In this document: one piece after another, positions 8,221 to 15,841 of the stretch
Position numbering within the stretch: the first letter of the stretch is position 1
Layout of the letters: each line of letters opens with the position of its first letter
Source of the DNA: Roseomonas aerilata DSM 19363
GTDB lineage: Bacteria; Pseudomonadota; Alphaproteobacteria; Acetobacterales; Acetobacteraceae
Length of the DNA stretch: 64,000 nt
Direction: 5' to 3'
NCBI RefSeq assembly: GCF_000711725.1
Contig: NZ_JONP01000005.1
Location: 124,001 to 188,000 of the forward strand
Notes under the pieces: model-generated
Database searches by the model: none
What the model was told of the DNA's origin: nothing
What the model saw: the letters and a program-made list of their open reading frames with translations, nothing else
Translations under genes and position numbers: made by a program

Positions 8221-9236
8221 CCGAACATCGCGAGCACCGCTGCCGGGTCTACATCGGCGATCGCGGGCGGCGACCAGCGCGGCGCGTTGTCCTTGTCCAC
8301 CAGCACGGCGCGCACGCCCTCGGCGAAGTCCGGGTGGCGCGTCACGGCGCGGGTGAGGGCGAGTTCCATCGCCAGGCAGGCCGGCAGGTCCATCGTCGCG
8401 CCGCGCCGCAGCAGCTCCAGCGTGACGAGGAGCGATGTCGGGGACATCCGGTGCAGCACGTCGAGTTGCGCGCGCGCCCAGTCGGTGCCCTGGGCGGTCA
8501 GGACAGCCATGATGGAGGAGAGGTCCCCGGGCGCGAAGGCAAACTCGACCGCGGCCCGCGCCGCCTCGACCGCGCCGGGCGGCACGGCGGCGGCGTGGCG
8601 CTCGACAACGCTGGCATCGCCCGCAAGCAGCGCCTCGCGCAGGGCGGGCAGGCGCTCGCGCGGCACATGGTGCGTGGCCAGCCCCGCCTCCACCGCCTCC
8701 GCGCCGCGCAGGCGCGCGCCGGTCAGGGCGAGCCACCGGCCCATGGCGCCGGGCGTGCCGGGCAGGCGCGGCAGCACGTAGGAGGTGCCGACATCGGGGA
8801 AGAGGGCGATGGCGGTCTCCGGCATCGCCATCAGCGCGTGCTCGGTCACCACGCGGTGGCTGCCATGGACGGAGACGCCGATGCCCCCGCCCATGCAGAC
8901 GCCGTCGATGAGGCTGATCCAGGGCTTGGGATACTCGGCGATGCGGCGGTTGAGAGCGTATTCCTCAGCGAAGAAGCGCTCCACCGTCGCGGCATCGCCC
9001 GCGAGCGCCGCCGCGCGGATGGCGCGCACGTCGCCGCCCGCGCAGAAGGCGCGGCCGCCCGCGCCCTCGAGGATCACGAGATCGACGGCGGGGTCCTCCG
9101 CGAAGCGGGCGGCGGCCTCGGCCAGCCGCTCGATCATCTCCCCGTCCAGGGCGTTCAGCGCGCGGGGGCGGTTCATCAGGATGGTGCCGGCCCGGCCCTC
9201 CACGCGCGCCACCACGCTCGGCTCTACCGCGTCCAT
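8214..9236 (-). CDS. 3-hydroxyisobutyryl-CoA hydrolase / enoyl-CoA hydratase-isomerase family protein
   Basis: 340-aa crotonase-fold enzyme, probably of valine catabolism. The oxyanion-hole segment GGRAFCAGGDVRAI and the segment GVCMGGGIGVSVHG, followed by ETAIALFPDVGTSY, are the signature of the HIBCH subgroup and not of plain enoyl-CoA hydratases, which are about 260 aa. I chose the ATG at 9236, preceded by GGGGGAG with five bases of spacing; the open frame continues upstream to 9332 without support. It stands alone, converging on the chalcone-isomerase-like gene and divergent from the ABC operon at 9377. Confidence 0.88.
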   Translation of the reverse strand: MDAVEPSVVARVEGRAGTILMNRPRALNALDGEMIERLAEAAARFAEDPAVDLVILEGAGGRAFCAGGDVRAIRAAALAGDAATVERFFAEEYALNRRIAEYPKPWISLIDGVCMGGGIGVSVHGSHRVVTEHALMAMPETAIALFPDVGTSYVLPRLPGTPGAMGRWLALTGARLRGAEAVEAGLATHHVPRERLPALREALLAGDASVVERHAAAVPPGAVEAARAAVEFAFAPGDLSSIMAVLTAQGTDWARAQLDVLHRMSPTSLLVTLELLRRGATMDLPACLAMELALTRAVTRHPDFAEGVRAVLVDKDNAPRWSPPAIADVDPAAVLAMFGD

Positions 9237-9376
9237 CGCTGCTCCCCCTGCTCCTCCTTCCCGCCTAGCCCTCGCCCTGGCGGACGGCAAGCGGCCGGGC
9301 ATGTGCCCCTGGGCACCGAGACCGGTTGACACCGCCGCCCCACCCCGCGATGGCTGCCCGCGCGGGAGGGCCCCCC

Positions 9377-10567
9377 ATGGCGCGGCGAGTGGTGAGCTAC
9401 GGGACGGAGGGAACGGTGTTCGCCGGCGAGGCCGCGCGCGCCACGCCGCTGCCCGCGACGCCCGCCGTCATGGCGATGCCCGTCCTCTCGCTGGAGGGGG
9501 TGCGGCGGCCCGCGCGCGGCGATGCCGCCCCTTCCGCCGCCGGAGCGGACCTGGCCGTTGCGCGGGGCGAGATCGTCACGCTGCTCGGGGCCGCCGACGC
9601 AGGGGGTGGCGCGCTGATCGAGATCGTCGCCGGCTTCGCACCCGCCGCCGGGGGGCAGGTGATGATGAAGGGGGAGCCGGTCACCCGCCTTCCGCCCTGG
9701 CAGCGGGACATCGGCCTCGTCTCCTCCCAGCCGGACCTCTTTCCCGACATGACGGTCCTCGCCAACGCCGCCTTCCCGCTGGAGGCGCGCGGCGTCGCCC
9801 GCCCGGAGCGGGAGGAGCGTGCCAGCGCCATGCTGGGCCGCTGGAACGTGCCGGCCACGCTCTTTCCCGCCCTGCCGGCCTCGCTGCCGCCCGGCCGGCG
9901 GCTTCGCGTCGCCCTGGCGCGCGCCCTCGTCCACGGCCCGGCCCTGCTGCTGCTGGACGACCCGCTGAGCGCGGTGGACGGGGAGGAGCGGGCAGCCCTC
10001 GCCGCCGACCTGCTGCGCCTGCGGGACGAGCTGGGCCTGACCGTGCTGCACGCCACCGGGGATTCCGCCCTCGCCCTCTCCTTTTCCGACCGCGTGGCGG
10101 TGATGGAGGGCGGGCGCGTGCGACAGGCCGGCACGCCGCGCGAACTGTACGAGGCCCCTATCGACCCGGCAGTGGCCGCCCTGACTGGCCCCTGCAACCG
10201 CCTGCCCGGCCGGGTCCTCTCGCTGGAGAGCGGGGGCTGCCTCGTCCGCCTCGACTGCGGGCTGCAGGGCGTCGGCACGCCCGTGCGCGGGGCGGCGGCC
10301 CCGGTGGCGGGTGGGCGCTGCACCCTCGTGATCCGGCCCGAGCGCGTGGCTGTGGCCCCCGTGCCGCCCGAGGAGATGGGCGGGGACGCCGTCGCCGCCC
10401 GGCTGCTGGAGGCGCGCTTCGCCGGCGACCACCTCCGCCTGCGGCTGCTGATCGGGGAGGGGGGCGAGCTGGTCTGCCACCGCCCGCTCGGCCTGCCCCT
10501 GCCCGAGCCAGGCGAGGAGGCCTCCATCGCCTGGGATCTGGCGGCGGCGCGCGTTTACGCGGCCTGA
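9377..10567 (+). CDS. PotA-like ABC transporter ATPase subunit with degenerate catalytic motifs
   Basis: 396-aa protein with the layout of a spermidine/putrescine or Fe-type nucleotide-binding subunit: ABC domain (about 36-270) and a C-terminal TOBE-like domain (about 285-390, RPERVAVAPV). The key motifs are lost. Walker A reads GAADAGGGAL (71-80), with Gly77 and Gly78 where Lys and Ser/Thr belong; the signature is SLPPGRR (169-175) instead of LSGGQ; Walker B is LLLLDDPLSAVD, with Asp for the catalytic Glu. The Q-loop Gln118 and H-loop His225 remain. The frame is intact over its whole length, so it is not an obvious pseudogene. Start chosen for GGAGGG upstream of ATG 9377. It heads an operon with a binding protein and two permeases. 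Confidence 0.85.
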   Translation: MARRVVSYGTEGTVFAGEAARATPLPATPAVMAMPVLSLEGVRRPARGDAAPSAAGADLAVARGEIVTLLGAADAGGGALIEIVAGFAPAAGGQVMMKGEPVTRLPPWQRDIGLVSSQPDLFPDMTVLANAAFPLEARGVARPEREERASAMLGRWNVPATLFPALPASLPPGRRLRVALARALVHGPALLLLDDPLSAVDGEERAALAADLLRLRDELGLTVLHATGDSALALSFSDRVAVMEGGRVRQAGTPRELYEAPIDPAVAALTGPCNRLPGRVLSLESGGCLVRLDCGLQGVGTPVRGAAAPVAGGRCTLVIRPERVAVAPVPPEEMGGDAVAARLLEARFAGDHLRLRLLIGEGGELVCHRPLGLPLPEPGEEASIAWDLAAARVYAA

Positions 10568-10673
10568 GACCGGGGGCGCGCCAAAACCGCGCAACGAGAT
10601 CGCCGGGATGGGTGCCGCGCCCCGCGGTTAGGTTCTATGCTGCGATGCAGATCCGATCGGGCCAAAGGACGCC

Positions 10674-11723
10674 ATGATGCGCCCCATCACGCGCAGGCTG
10701 CTCGTGTCCGCCCCTCCTCTCCTCCCGGCGACGCTCGCCGCCGGGCGCGCGCGTGCGCAGGCGCGGGACCTCACCGTCGTTTCCTGGGGCGGCGCCTATC
10801 AGGACGCGCAGCGCGAGGTGATGTTCCGCCCCTTCCAGCGCGCGACCGGCCAGCGCCTGCTGGAGGAGACCTGGGACGGCGGCATGGAGGTGCTGCGCGA
10901 CCACCAGGCGACGGCCCGCTGGGACCTCGTGCAGGTGGAGGGCGACGAGCTGGAACTGGGCTGCGAGGAGGGGCTGCTGGAGCCCATCAGCCCGGAGCAG
11001 GTGGGCGGCGCCGAGCGCTACATCCCCGGCACGCTCAGCCGCTGCGGCGTGGGCACCATCCTCTACGGCTTCGTCCTCGCCTATCGCCGCAGCGACCTCG
11101 TGCCCGAGGGCTGGGCGGATTTCTTCGACACCGGCCGCTTTCCAGGACCGCGCGCCATGCGCCGGGGCGCCAAGACGACGCTCGAGATCGCCCTTCTCTC
11201 GGACGGCGTGGCGCCGGCGGCGGTCTACCCGGCCCTGGCCACGGCGGCGGGGGTGGACCGCGCCTTCCGCCGGCTGGGGGCGATCCGCCCCGTGCTGCGC
11301 TGGTGGGACCAGGGCAGCGAGCCGCCGCGGCTGCTTGCGACCGGCGATGCGGCGATGGCGGTCTCCTACAACGGTCGCATCGACGTCGCGAACCGCGACG
11401 ACGCGGCGGACCTCGGCACCGTCTGGGCAGGGCAGCTCATCGCGCAGGACAGCTGGGCGATCATGCGCGGCAGCCCGAACCGGGAGCGGGCGCTCGCCTT
11501 CCTCCGCTTCGTGGGCGACCCCGCGATCCAGGCCGGGCTGCCGCCGCGCATCCCCTACGGCGTCACCGCCCGCGGGGCAGAGGATGGGCTGCCCGACGAC
11601 GTGCTGGCCAACCTGCCCACCGCGCCCGACAACGCCCGCGACGCGCTCAGGATCGACGACGCCTTCTGGCGCCTCCACCTCGACCGGCTGGAGCGCCGCT
11701 TCCAGGCCTGGCTCGCGGCCTGA
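10674..11723 (+). CDS. ABC transporter substrate-binding protein, PotD-like family 1
   Basis: 349-aa periplasmic binding protein. The leader MMRPITRRLLVSAPPLLPA has a twin-arginine before the hydrophobic stretch, so Tat export is likely. The mature start DLTVVSWGGAYQDAQREV is characteristic of the polyamine/opine-type family. Further matches are SRCGVGTILYGFVLAYRRSD, and GDAAMAVSYNGRIDVAN near the ligand site. It lies 106 bp after the degenerate ATPase gene and 31 bp before the first permease, in the usual polyamine-type set of genes but with the ATPase first. The ligand cannot be told; alphaproteobacterial relatives bind polyamines, opines or amino acids. Confidence 0.88.
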   Translation: MMRPITRRLLVSAPPLLPATLAAGRARAQARDLTVVSWGGAYQDAQREVMFRPFQRATGQRLLEETWDGGMEVLRDHQATARWDLVQVEGDELELGCEEGLLEPISPEQVGGAERYIPGTLSRCGVGTILYGFVLAYRRSDLVPEGWADFFDTGRFPGPRAMRRGAKTTLEIALLSDGVAPAAVYPALATAAGVDRAFRRLGAIRPVLRWWDQGSEPPRLLATGDAAMAVSYNGRIDVANRDDAADLGTVWAGQLIAQDSWAIMRGSPNRERALAFLRFVGDPAIQAGLPPRIPYGVTARGAEDGLPDDVLANLPTAPDNARDALRIDDAFWRLHLDRLERRFQAWLAA

Positions 11724-11754
11724 CGCGCCAACTTCCCCGGAAAGCCAGATCCCC

Positions 11755-12867
11755 TTGAAGCGCGACCCCTTCACCGCGGCCATGCTGGCCATGCCCCTCG
11801 TACTGCTCGTCCTCCTGGGCGCGGTGGTGCCGCTCGGCGCCCTCCTGACGCAATCCGTCGTCGAGACGGAGGTGAGGCCGGCCCTGCCGCGCACCGCCGC
11901 CGCCCTGCGCCACTGGGACGGCGCGGGCCTGCCCGATGACGGGGCCTTCGAGGCCCTGGCCGTCGATCTCGCTGCGCTACGCGCCGCCGGTGCTCCGGGC
12001 GCCGCCCTGATGGCCCGCGCCGCCGCCCGCCTCTCGGCCGACCTGCCGGGCATGGACGAGACTCTCTCCAACACTGCCACCCGGACCGCCGAGACGCGCG
12101 CCGTCCGCGCGGTCTCCGTCCTCGTTGCCGATCCCGCCTGGAGCGAGCCGGAGAGCTGGGCCGTGCTGCGGCAGGCGGGGGGCGACGCCTCGGGCTTCTA
12201 CCTCCTGGCCGCCCTCGGCCTGCGCCGCACGGCATCGGGCGGGTTCGAGGGCAGCCCCCACGCCGCCGAGGCCCGCGCGGCACTTGCCGGCGGCATCGGC
12301 GCGGCGGCGCTGGCGACGATCGGCTGCCTCATCCTCGCCTGGCCGCTCGCCCGGTGGATCGCCGAGGCGCCACCGGCCCGGGCCGCGCTGCTCGCCGCTG
12401 CCGCGGCCCTGCCCCTGCTGGCTGGGGAGGGGGCGCGGGCGACGGGCTGGTCCGTCATCGCGGCGGGGCCACTAGCCTTTATTCTTGCCCTCGTGCTCGG
12501 GCTGCTGCCGCTGATGGCGCTGCCAATCGCGATCTCCCTCCGCCATGCGGGGACACGGCTGCCGCGCGCCGCGGCGGCACTGGGCGCGCGGCCCTGGCTG
12601 GTGTTCCGCCGCGTCTACCTGCCGCTCGCCCGGCGCGGGGTGGTGGCGGGTTGCGCCCTTGTCTTTACCCAGGCGCTCGGTGTGCTGGCCCTGCCCTCCG
12701 CCTTGCTAGGGGAGGGGGGGCTCGCCGCCACCAACCTCGCCGCCGCTGCGCGGGCGGGGCACTGGGCGGAGGCCGGGGCGCTGGCCGCCTGGCTTCTCCT
12801 TCCGGCCCTTCTGGCGGGGCTGCTGGCGGCCGCGCTGCTCCGTCCGCGCCGGGGAGCGCCAGCATGA
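11755..12867 (+). CDS. ABC transporter permease, PotB-like
   Basis: Inner-membrane permease of 370 aa. One helix sits at the N-terminus (MLAMPLVLLVLLGAVVPLGA), then a long periplasmic segment of about 140 residues, then the transmembrane block. The cytoplasmic EAA-type coupling loop reads RAAAALGARPWLVFRRVYLP (around 280-300), the contact site for the ATPase. The TTG at 11755 is the best start because it leaves the positive KRDPF ahead of helix 1; ATG 11782 is the alternative. The stop overlaps the next permease by ATGA. Because the coupling loop is intact while the operon ATPase is degenerate, a second ATPase may energise this transporter. Confidence 0.82.
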   Translation: MKRDPFTAAMLAMPLVLLVLLGAVVPLGALLTQSVVETEVRPALPRTAAALRHWDGAGLPDDGAFEALAVDLAALRAAGAPGAALMARAAARLSADLPGMDETLSNTATRTAETRAVRAVSVLVADPAWSEPESWAVLRQAGGDASGFYLLAALGLRRTASGGFEGSPHAAEARAALAGGIGAAALATIGCLILAWPLARWIAEAPPARAALLAAAAALPLLAGEGARATGWSVIAAGPLAFILALVLGLLPLMALPIAISLRHAGTRLPRAAAALGARPWLVFRRVYLPLARRGVVAGCALVFTQALGVLALPSALLGEGGLAATNLAAAARAGHWAEAGALAAWLLLPALLAGLLAAALLRPRRGAPA

Positions 12868-13592
12868 GCCCGGCCTTCGGCGCGGCGGCGCTGGCGGCAG
12901 CGCTCGCCCCGCTCCTTCTCCTGCTCCTCGTCGGCGAGGCCTGGGGAGGGCCGGCTTCCCCCCTGGGCGCGCTGCTGGTCGGCATCGCCGCCGCGCTGGC
13001 GGCGACGGCGCTGGGCGGCGCCGCCGGCCTCGGCCTGCGCTCGCGCTTCTCCGGCCGGGGCGCGGCCCTGGCGCTGATCGCCCTGCCGCCGCTTCTTCCG
13101 CCCGTGCTGGCCGGGGCGGCGCTGCGGCTGGTAGCGGGGGAGGCGGGCCTCGCCATTCCGGCCACCGCGCTCTGGCACGCGCTGATCGGGGCGCCCCTCG
13201 TCGCCGTCCTCGTCATCGGCACGCTGGACGGGATCGAGCCCGCGCTGCTCCGCGCCGCCTGGGCCTGCGGCGCGCCGCCGGATCTCGTCGCCCGGACGGT
13301 CGAGCGGCCGCGCTTCCGCGCCGCCCTCGCCACGGGCGCCGCGCTGTCCCTCGCCCTCTCGCTCGGCGAGAGCACGGTCGCCGCCCTGCTCGACACGGGC
13401 GCGCCCGCCGTGGCGGCGCCGGCGCTCGCGCTGCTGCCGGTCATCGCGCTGCTGGGCGTCGCCCTCCTCTCGCGTCCACGGGGTGGAACGGAATGGGGAG
13501 ACGGCTCGGAAGCCCCTGGCAACCGCCCGGACGGGGGCGGCTTAATCGGCTGGGCGCGACGCCGCGCCCCCATCAGGGAACCCGCGCCGTGA
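12864..13592 (+). CDS. ABC transporter permease, PotC-like
   Basis: 242-aa second permease with about six hydrophobic segments. The EAA loop is present but weak: RAAWACGAPPDLVARTVERP. It starts with an ATG overlapping the previous stop (ATGA), and its TGA overlaps the GTG of the superoxide dismutase gene. The last 38 or so residues after LLSRPRG are hydrophilic and unlike a permease end. The DNA there (13478-13588) folds into hairpins and may be acting as a leader for the next gene more than as coding sequence. The permease family is clear from position and hydropathy, less so from motif. Confidence 0.75.
   Translation: MSPAFGAAALAAALAPLLLLLLVGEAWGGPASPLGALLVGIAAALAATALGGAAGLGLRSRFSGRGAALALIALPPLLPPVLAGAALRLVAGEAGLAIPATALWHALIGAPLVAVLVIGTLDGIEPALLRAAWACGAPPDLVARTVERPRFRAALATGAALSLALSLGESTVAALLDTGAPAVAAPALALLPVIALLGVALLSRPRGGTEWGDGSEAPGNRPDGGGLIGWARRRAPIREPAP
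13523..13569 (+). other. Two adjacent GC-rich stem-loops ahead of the superoxide dismutase start
   Basis: CCGCCC (13523-13528) pairs with GGGCGG (13535-13540). GGGCGC (13552-13557) pairs with GCGCCC (13564-13569). The unpaired CTTAATCGGC lies between, and GGCAACC (13518-13524) precedes. The arrangement lies inside the unconserved tail of the permease frame and ends 20 bp before the GTG start of the SOD gene. It could be an RNA leader or only GC-rich noise. Confidence 0.3.
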
Positions 13593-14314
13593 TCTCGACT
13601 CCTCGCCGTGCCGTCCTGGCCGCGCTGCCCTTCCTCGCCGCCTCCGCGATGACGCGGGGTGCGCGCGCCCAGGCTCCGGCAGCCTCCGGCCCCTTCAGCC
13701 TGCCGCCGCTGCCCTACGCGGCCTCGGCCAACGAGCCCTCCATCGACGCGCAGACGATGCAGATCCATCACGACCTGCATCACCAGGCCTATGTCACCAA
13801 CCTCAACAACGCCCTCAGGGACCACGGCCAGTTGGCCGCGATGCCGCTGGAGGCGCTGCTCTCGAAGCTCAACGAGGTGCCGGAAAGCATCCGCACCGCC
13901 GTGCGCAACAACGGCGGCGGCCACGCGAACCACAGCATGTTCTGGCCGATCATGGGCGGGAAGGGCGGCACCCCGGGCGGCGAACTGGGCGAGGCCGTGA
14001 CCCGCGACCTCGGCGGCTTTGACAAGATGAAGGCCGACTTCAACGCGGCTGGCGCCTCGCGCTTCGGCAGCGGCTGGGTCTTCGTGACCGTCGCACGCGA
14101 CGGCAAGCTCGCGATCACCACCCGCCCGAACCAGGACACGCCCCTATTCGAGGGCGAGCGCGTGCTGTTCGGCAACGATGTGTGGGAACACGCCTATTAC
14201 CTGAAGTACCAGAACCGCCGGCCGGAATATCTGGCCAACTGGTGGAACGTGGTGGACTGGAACAAGGTCTCCGAACGCTACGCGGCGGCGAAGGCGGGGA
14301 CGCTGACGATCTGA
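13589..14314 (+). CDS. Exported Fe/Mn superoxide dismutase
   Basis: 241-aa enzyme that disproportionates superoxide to oxygen and hydrogen peroxide. The N-terminus STPRRAVLAALPFLAASAM is a signal peptide with adjacent arginines, possibly Tat, so the enzyme would act in the periplasm; most family members are cytosolic and about 200 aa. The SOD domain is complete: LPYAASANEPSIDAQTMQIH, HHDLHHQAYV, GGHANHSMFW, and the C-terminal VWEHAYYLKYQNRRPEY with metal ligands. The GTG start overlaps the permease stop (GTGA), so it is coupled to an ABC transporter operon, an unusual partner. The next feature is a repeat element. Confidence 0.9.
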   Translation: MISTPRRAVLAALPFLAASAMTRGARAQAPAASGPFSLPPLPYAASANEPSIDAQTMQIHHDLHHQAYVTNLNNALRDHGQLAAMPLEALLSKLNEVPESIRTAVRNNGGGHANHSMFWPIMGGKGGTPGGELGEAVTRDLGGFDKMKADFNAAGASRFGSGWVFVTVARDGKLAITTRPNQDTPLFEGERVLFGNDVWEHAYYLKYQNRRPEYLANWWNVVDWNKVSERYAAAKAGTLTI

Positions 14315-14578
14315 GCGGGCGGGGCGGGTGACGCTGGGGGAGAGAATGAATTCTCTCCCCCAGACCCCCACTCATCTTTTTCTATTTGTCTAAAATACTT
14401 TGCGGTTGGTGCGCCTCGGGTTGTGGAACCGAGGCAACTGACTGTTCAGGACGGTTCCGCGACAGCCAGAGGGGGAGCCGAGGGCCTCAGGTCCTTGGTG
14501 GGCGCGGGGCGAAACGCTGCGCATACGCCCCGAGGTCTGGAGAGGGCAGAGCCCTCTCCAGGAGTCACCGGCGCCGGC
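14315..14578 (+). repeat. Convergent-junction element, copy 2 (forward orientation)
   Basis: Lies between the SOD stop (14314) and the M16 stop (14579). Hairpin A has a 13-bp perfect stem (14334-14346 with 14351-14363, loop TGAA) followed by a T-rich tract at 14374-14400, so it looks like a terminator for the SOD gene. Hairpin B is GCCTCGG 14413-14419 / CCGAGGC 14429-14435. Hairpin D is GGGGCG 14506-14511 / CGCCCC 14526-14531. Hairpin C is an 11-bp perfect stem (14537-14547 with 14551-14561). The edges carry GGTGAC (14327-14332) and GTCACC (14564-14569), an inverted pair. Confidence 0.85.
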
Positions 14579-15841
14579 CTAAAGCCCGACCGGCCGCCCC
14601 GCCACCGTCACCGCCAGGTCACCCGGCCGCAGCAAGCGCGCCGCCACCCCCGCCAGCCGGTCCCGGGAGAGGGCTGCGAGGCGGGCCGGGCGGTTGGCCA
14701 GCCAGTCCAGCGGCCGGTTGTTCCGCTGTAGGGCGAGGAGGATGCCGGCGATCTGCCGGGTCGAGGTGAAGGAGAGGGGCTGGCTGCCGGTGAGGTAGGC
14801 GATCGCCTCTTCACGCTCCGCCTCGGTCGGGCCGGAGGCGGCCATGCGGGCCCATTCGCCGCGCAGTACCGAGATGGTCTCGGCCATGCGCGCGTTCTCG
14901 GTGGCCACCGATCCGACAATGAGGCTGCGGCCCGCCACGGGTTCCGGGCCCGCGCCGATGCCATAGGCAAGGCCGCGCTCCACCCGCACCGCGTTCATCA
15001 GCCGCGAGGAGAAGCCGCCGCCGCCGAGCACGCGCATGACCACGCCGGCCGCCTCCCAGTCGGGGTCGTCCACGGCGAGGCCGGGCTGGCCGAAGACGGC
15101 GCTCGACTGCGGGCTGTCCATGCCCACCACCTGCACGCCGCGGGCGGAGAAGGGGGGCAGGGCGGGCAGGGCGGCCGGCGCTTCGGCGAGCCAGTCGCCG
15201 AAGAGGGTTTCCATCAGGTCCCGCAGGTTCGACGCGGTGATCGCGCCGGAAGCGGCGATGAGGAGGCCCCCGCGGCGGAACTGGCGGGCGGGCACGCCGC
15301 GCAGCACCTCGGCGGGCAGGGCGGCGATGGTCTCCGCGGTGCCGCCCGGCGGATGGCCGAAGGGGCCGGGCAGGGCGGTGGACCAGAAGACGCGCCCGGC
15401 CTGGCCGCGCGGGCTTTCCAGCGCCTGCCGCGCGCCGGCGATCGCGCGGGCGCGCACCCGTTCGATATCTGGCCCCTCCATGCGCGGGGCGGAAAGGGCG
15501 AGGCGGGCAAGGCGCGCGGCCTCGGGAAGGGCGTCGGTCAGGCAGCGGAAACTGCCCGAGAACTCGTCCCGGTCCGCCGAGAAGGAGATCGAGATGGCGG
15601 CGTCGCGCAGCGCGTCCTGGAAGGCGGGGGCAGTCAGGTCACCCGCGCCTTCGGTCAGCAGGGCGGCGGCAAGGGCGGCCGCGCCCTCCCGGCCCTCGGG
15701 GTCGAGGGAGGCGCCGCCGGGGATGGAGAAGGAGAGGGAGATGACGGGGACCGCGTGGTCCTCGGCCAGCCAGGCGGTCACGCCGGCCGCCTCCACCACC
15801 TGCACGGGGAGGGTGAAGCCGCTGGGAATAGTGCCGCTCAT
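14579..15841 (-). CDS. M16 family peptidase-like protein, subunit lacking the zinc motif
   Basis: 420-aa pitrilysin-fold protein. Where an active M16 peptidase has HxxEH, this one reads GREGAAALAAALL after GGASLDPE, so zinc is not bound. The later regions LPPFSARGVQVVGMDSPQSS and LGGGGFSSRLMNAVRVERGLAY are well kept; the latter is the conserved C-terminal substrate-binding segment. Its start overlaps the stop of the upstream catalytic paralogue (ATGA at 15838-15841), so the two are made together and probably form a heterodimer like bacterial processing-peptidase pairs. This subunit has no signal peptide, while its partner does; that mismatch may mean its true start is elsewhere or it stays cytosolic. 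Confidence 0.87.
   Translation of the reverse strand: MSGTIPSGFTLPVQVVEAAGVTAWLAEDHAVPVISLSFSIPGGASLDPEGREGAAALAAALLTEGAGDLTAPAFQDALRDAAISISFSADRDEFSGSFRCLTDALPEAARLARLALSAPRMEGPDIERVRARAIAGARQALESPRGQAGRVFWSTALPGPFGHPPGGTAETIAALPAEVLRGVPARQFRRGGLLIAASGAITASNLRDLMETLFGDWLAEAPAALPALPPFSARGVQVVGMDSPQSSAVFGQPGLAVDDPDWEAAGVVMRVLGGGGFSSRLMNAVRVERGLAYGIGAGPEPVAGRSLIVGSVATENARMAETISVLRGEWARMAASGPTEAEREEAIAYLTGSQPLSFTSTRQIAGILLALQRNNRPLDWLANRPARLAALSRDRLAGVAARLLRPGDLAVTVAGRPVGL

Noticed and set aside
9237-9376. Extra N-terminal 17 residues of the ABC ATPase (start 9326)
   Set aside because: The ATG at 9377 has GGAGGG at good spacing; the upstream one has none and lies close to the divergent start.
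13500-13588. SAM-I or TPP riboswitch before the SOD gene
   Set aside because: Only the word GGCAACC and nearby hairpins fit. The paired arms and the other conserved bases of those aptamers are missing, and the downstream gene is not of methionine or thiamine metabolism.
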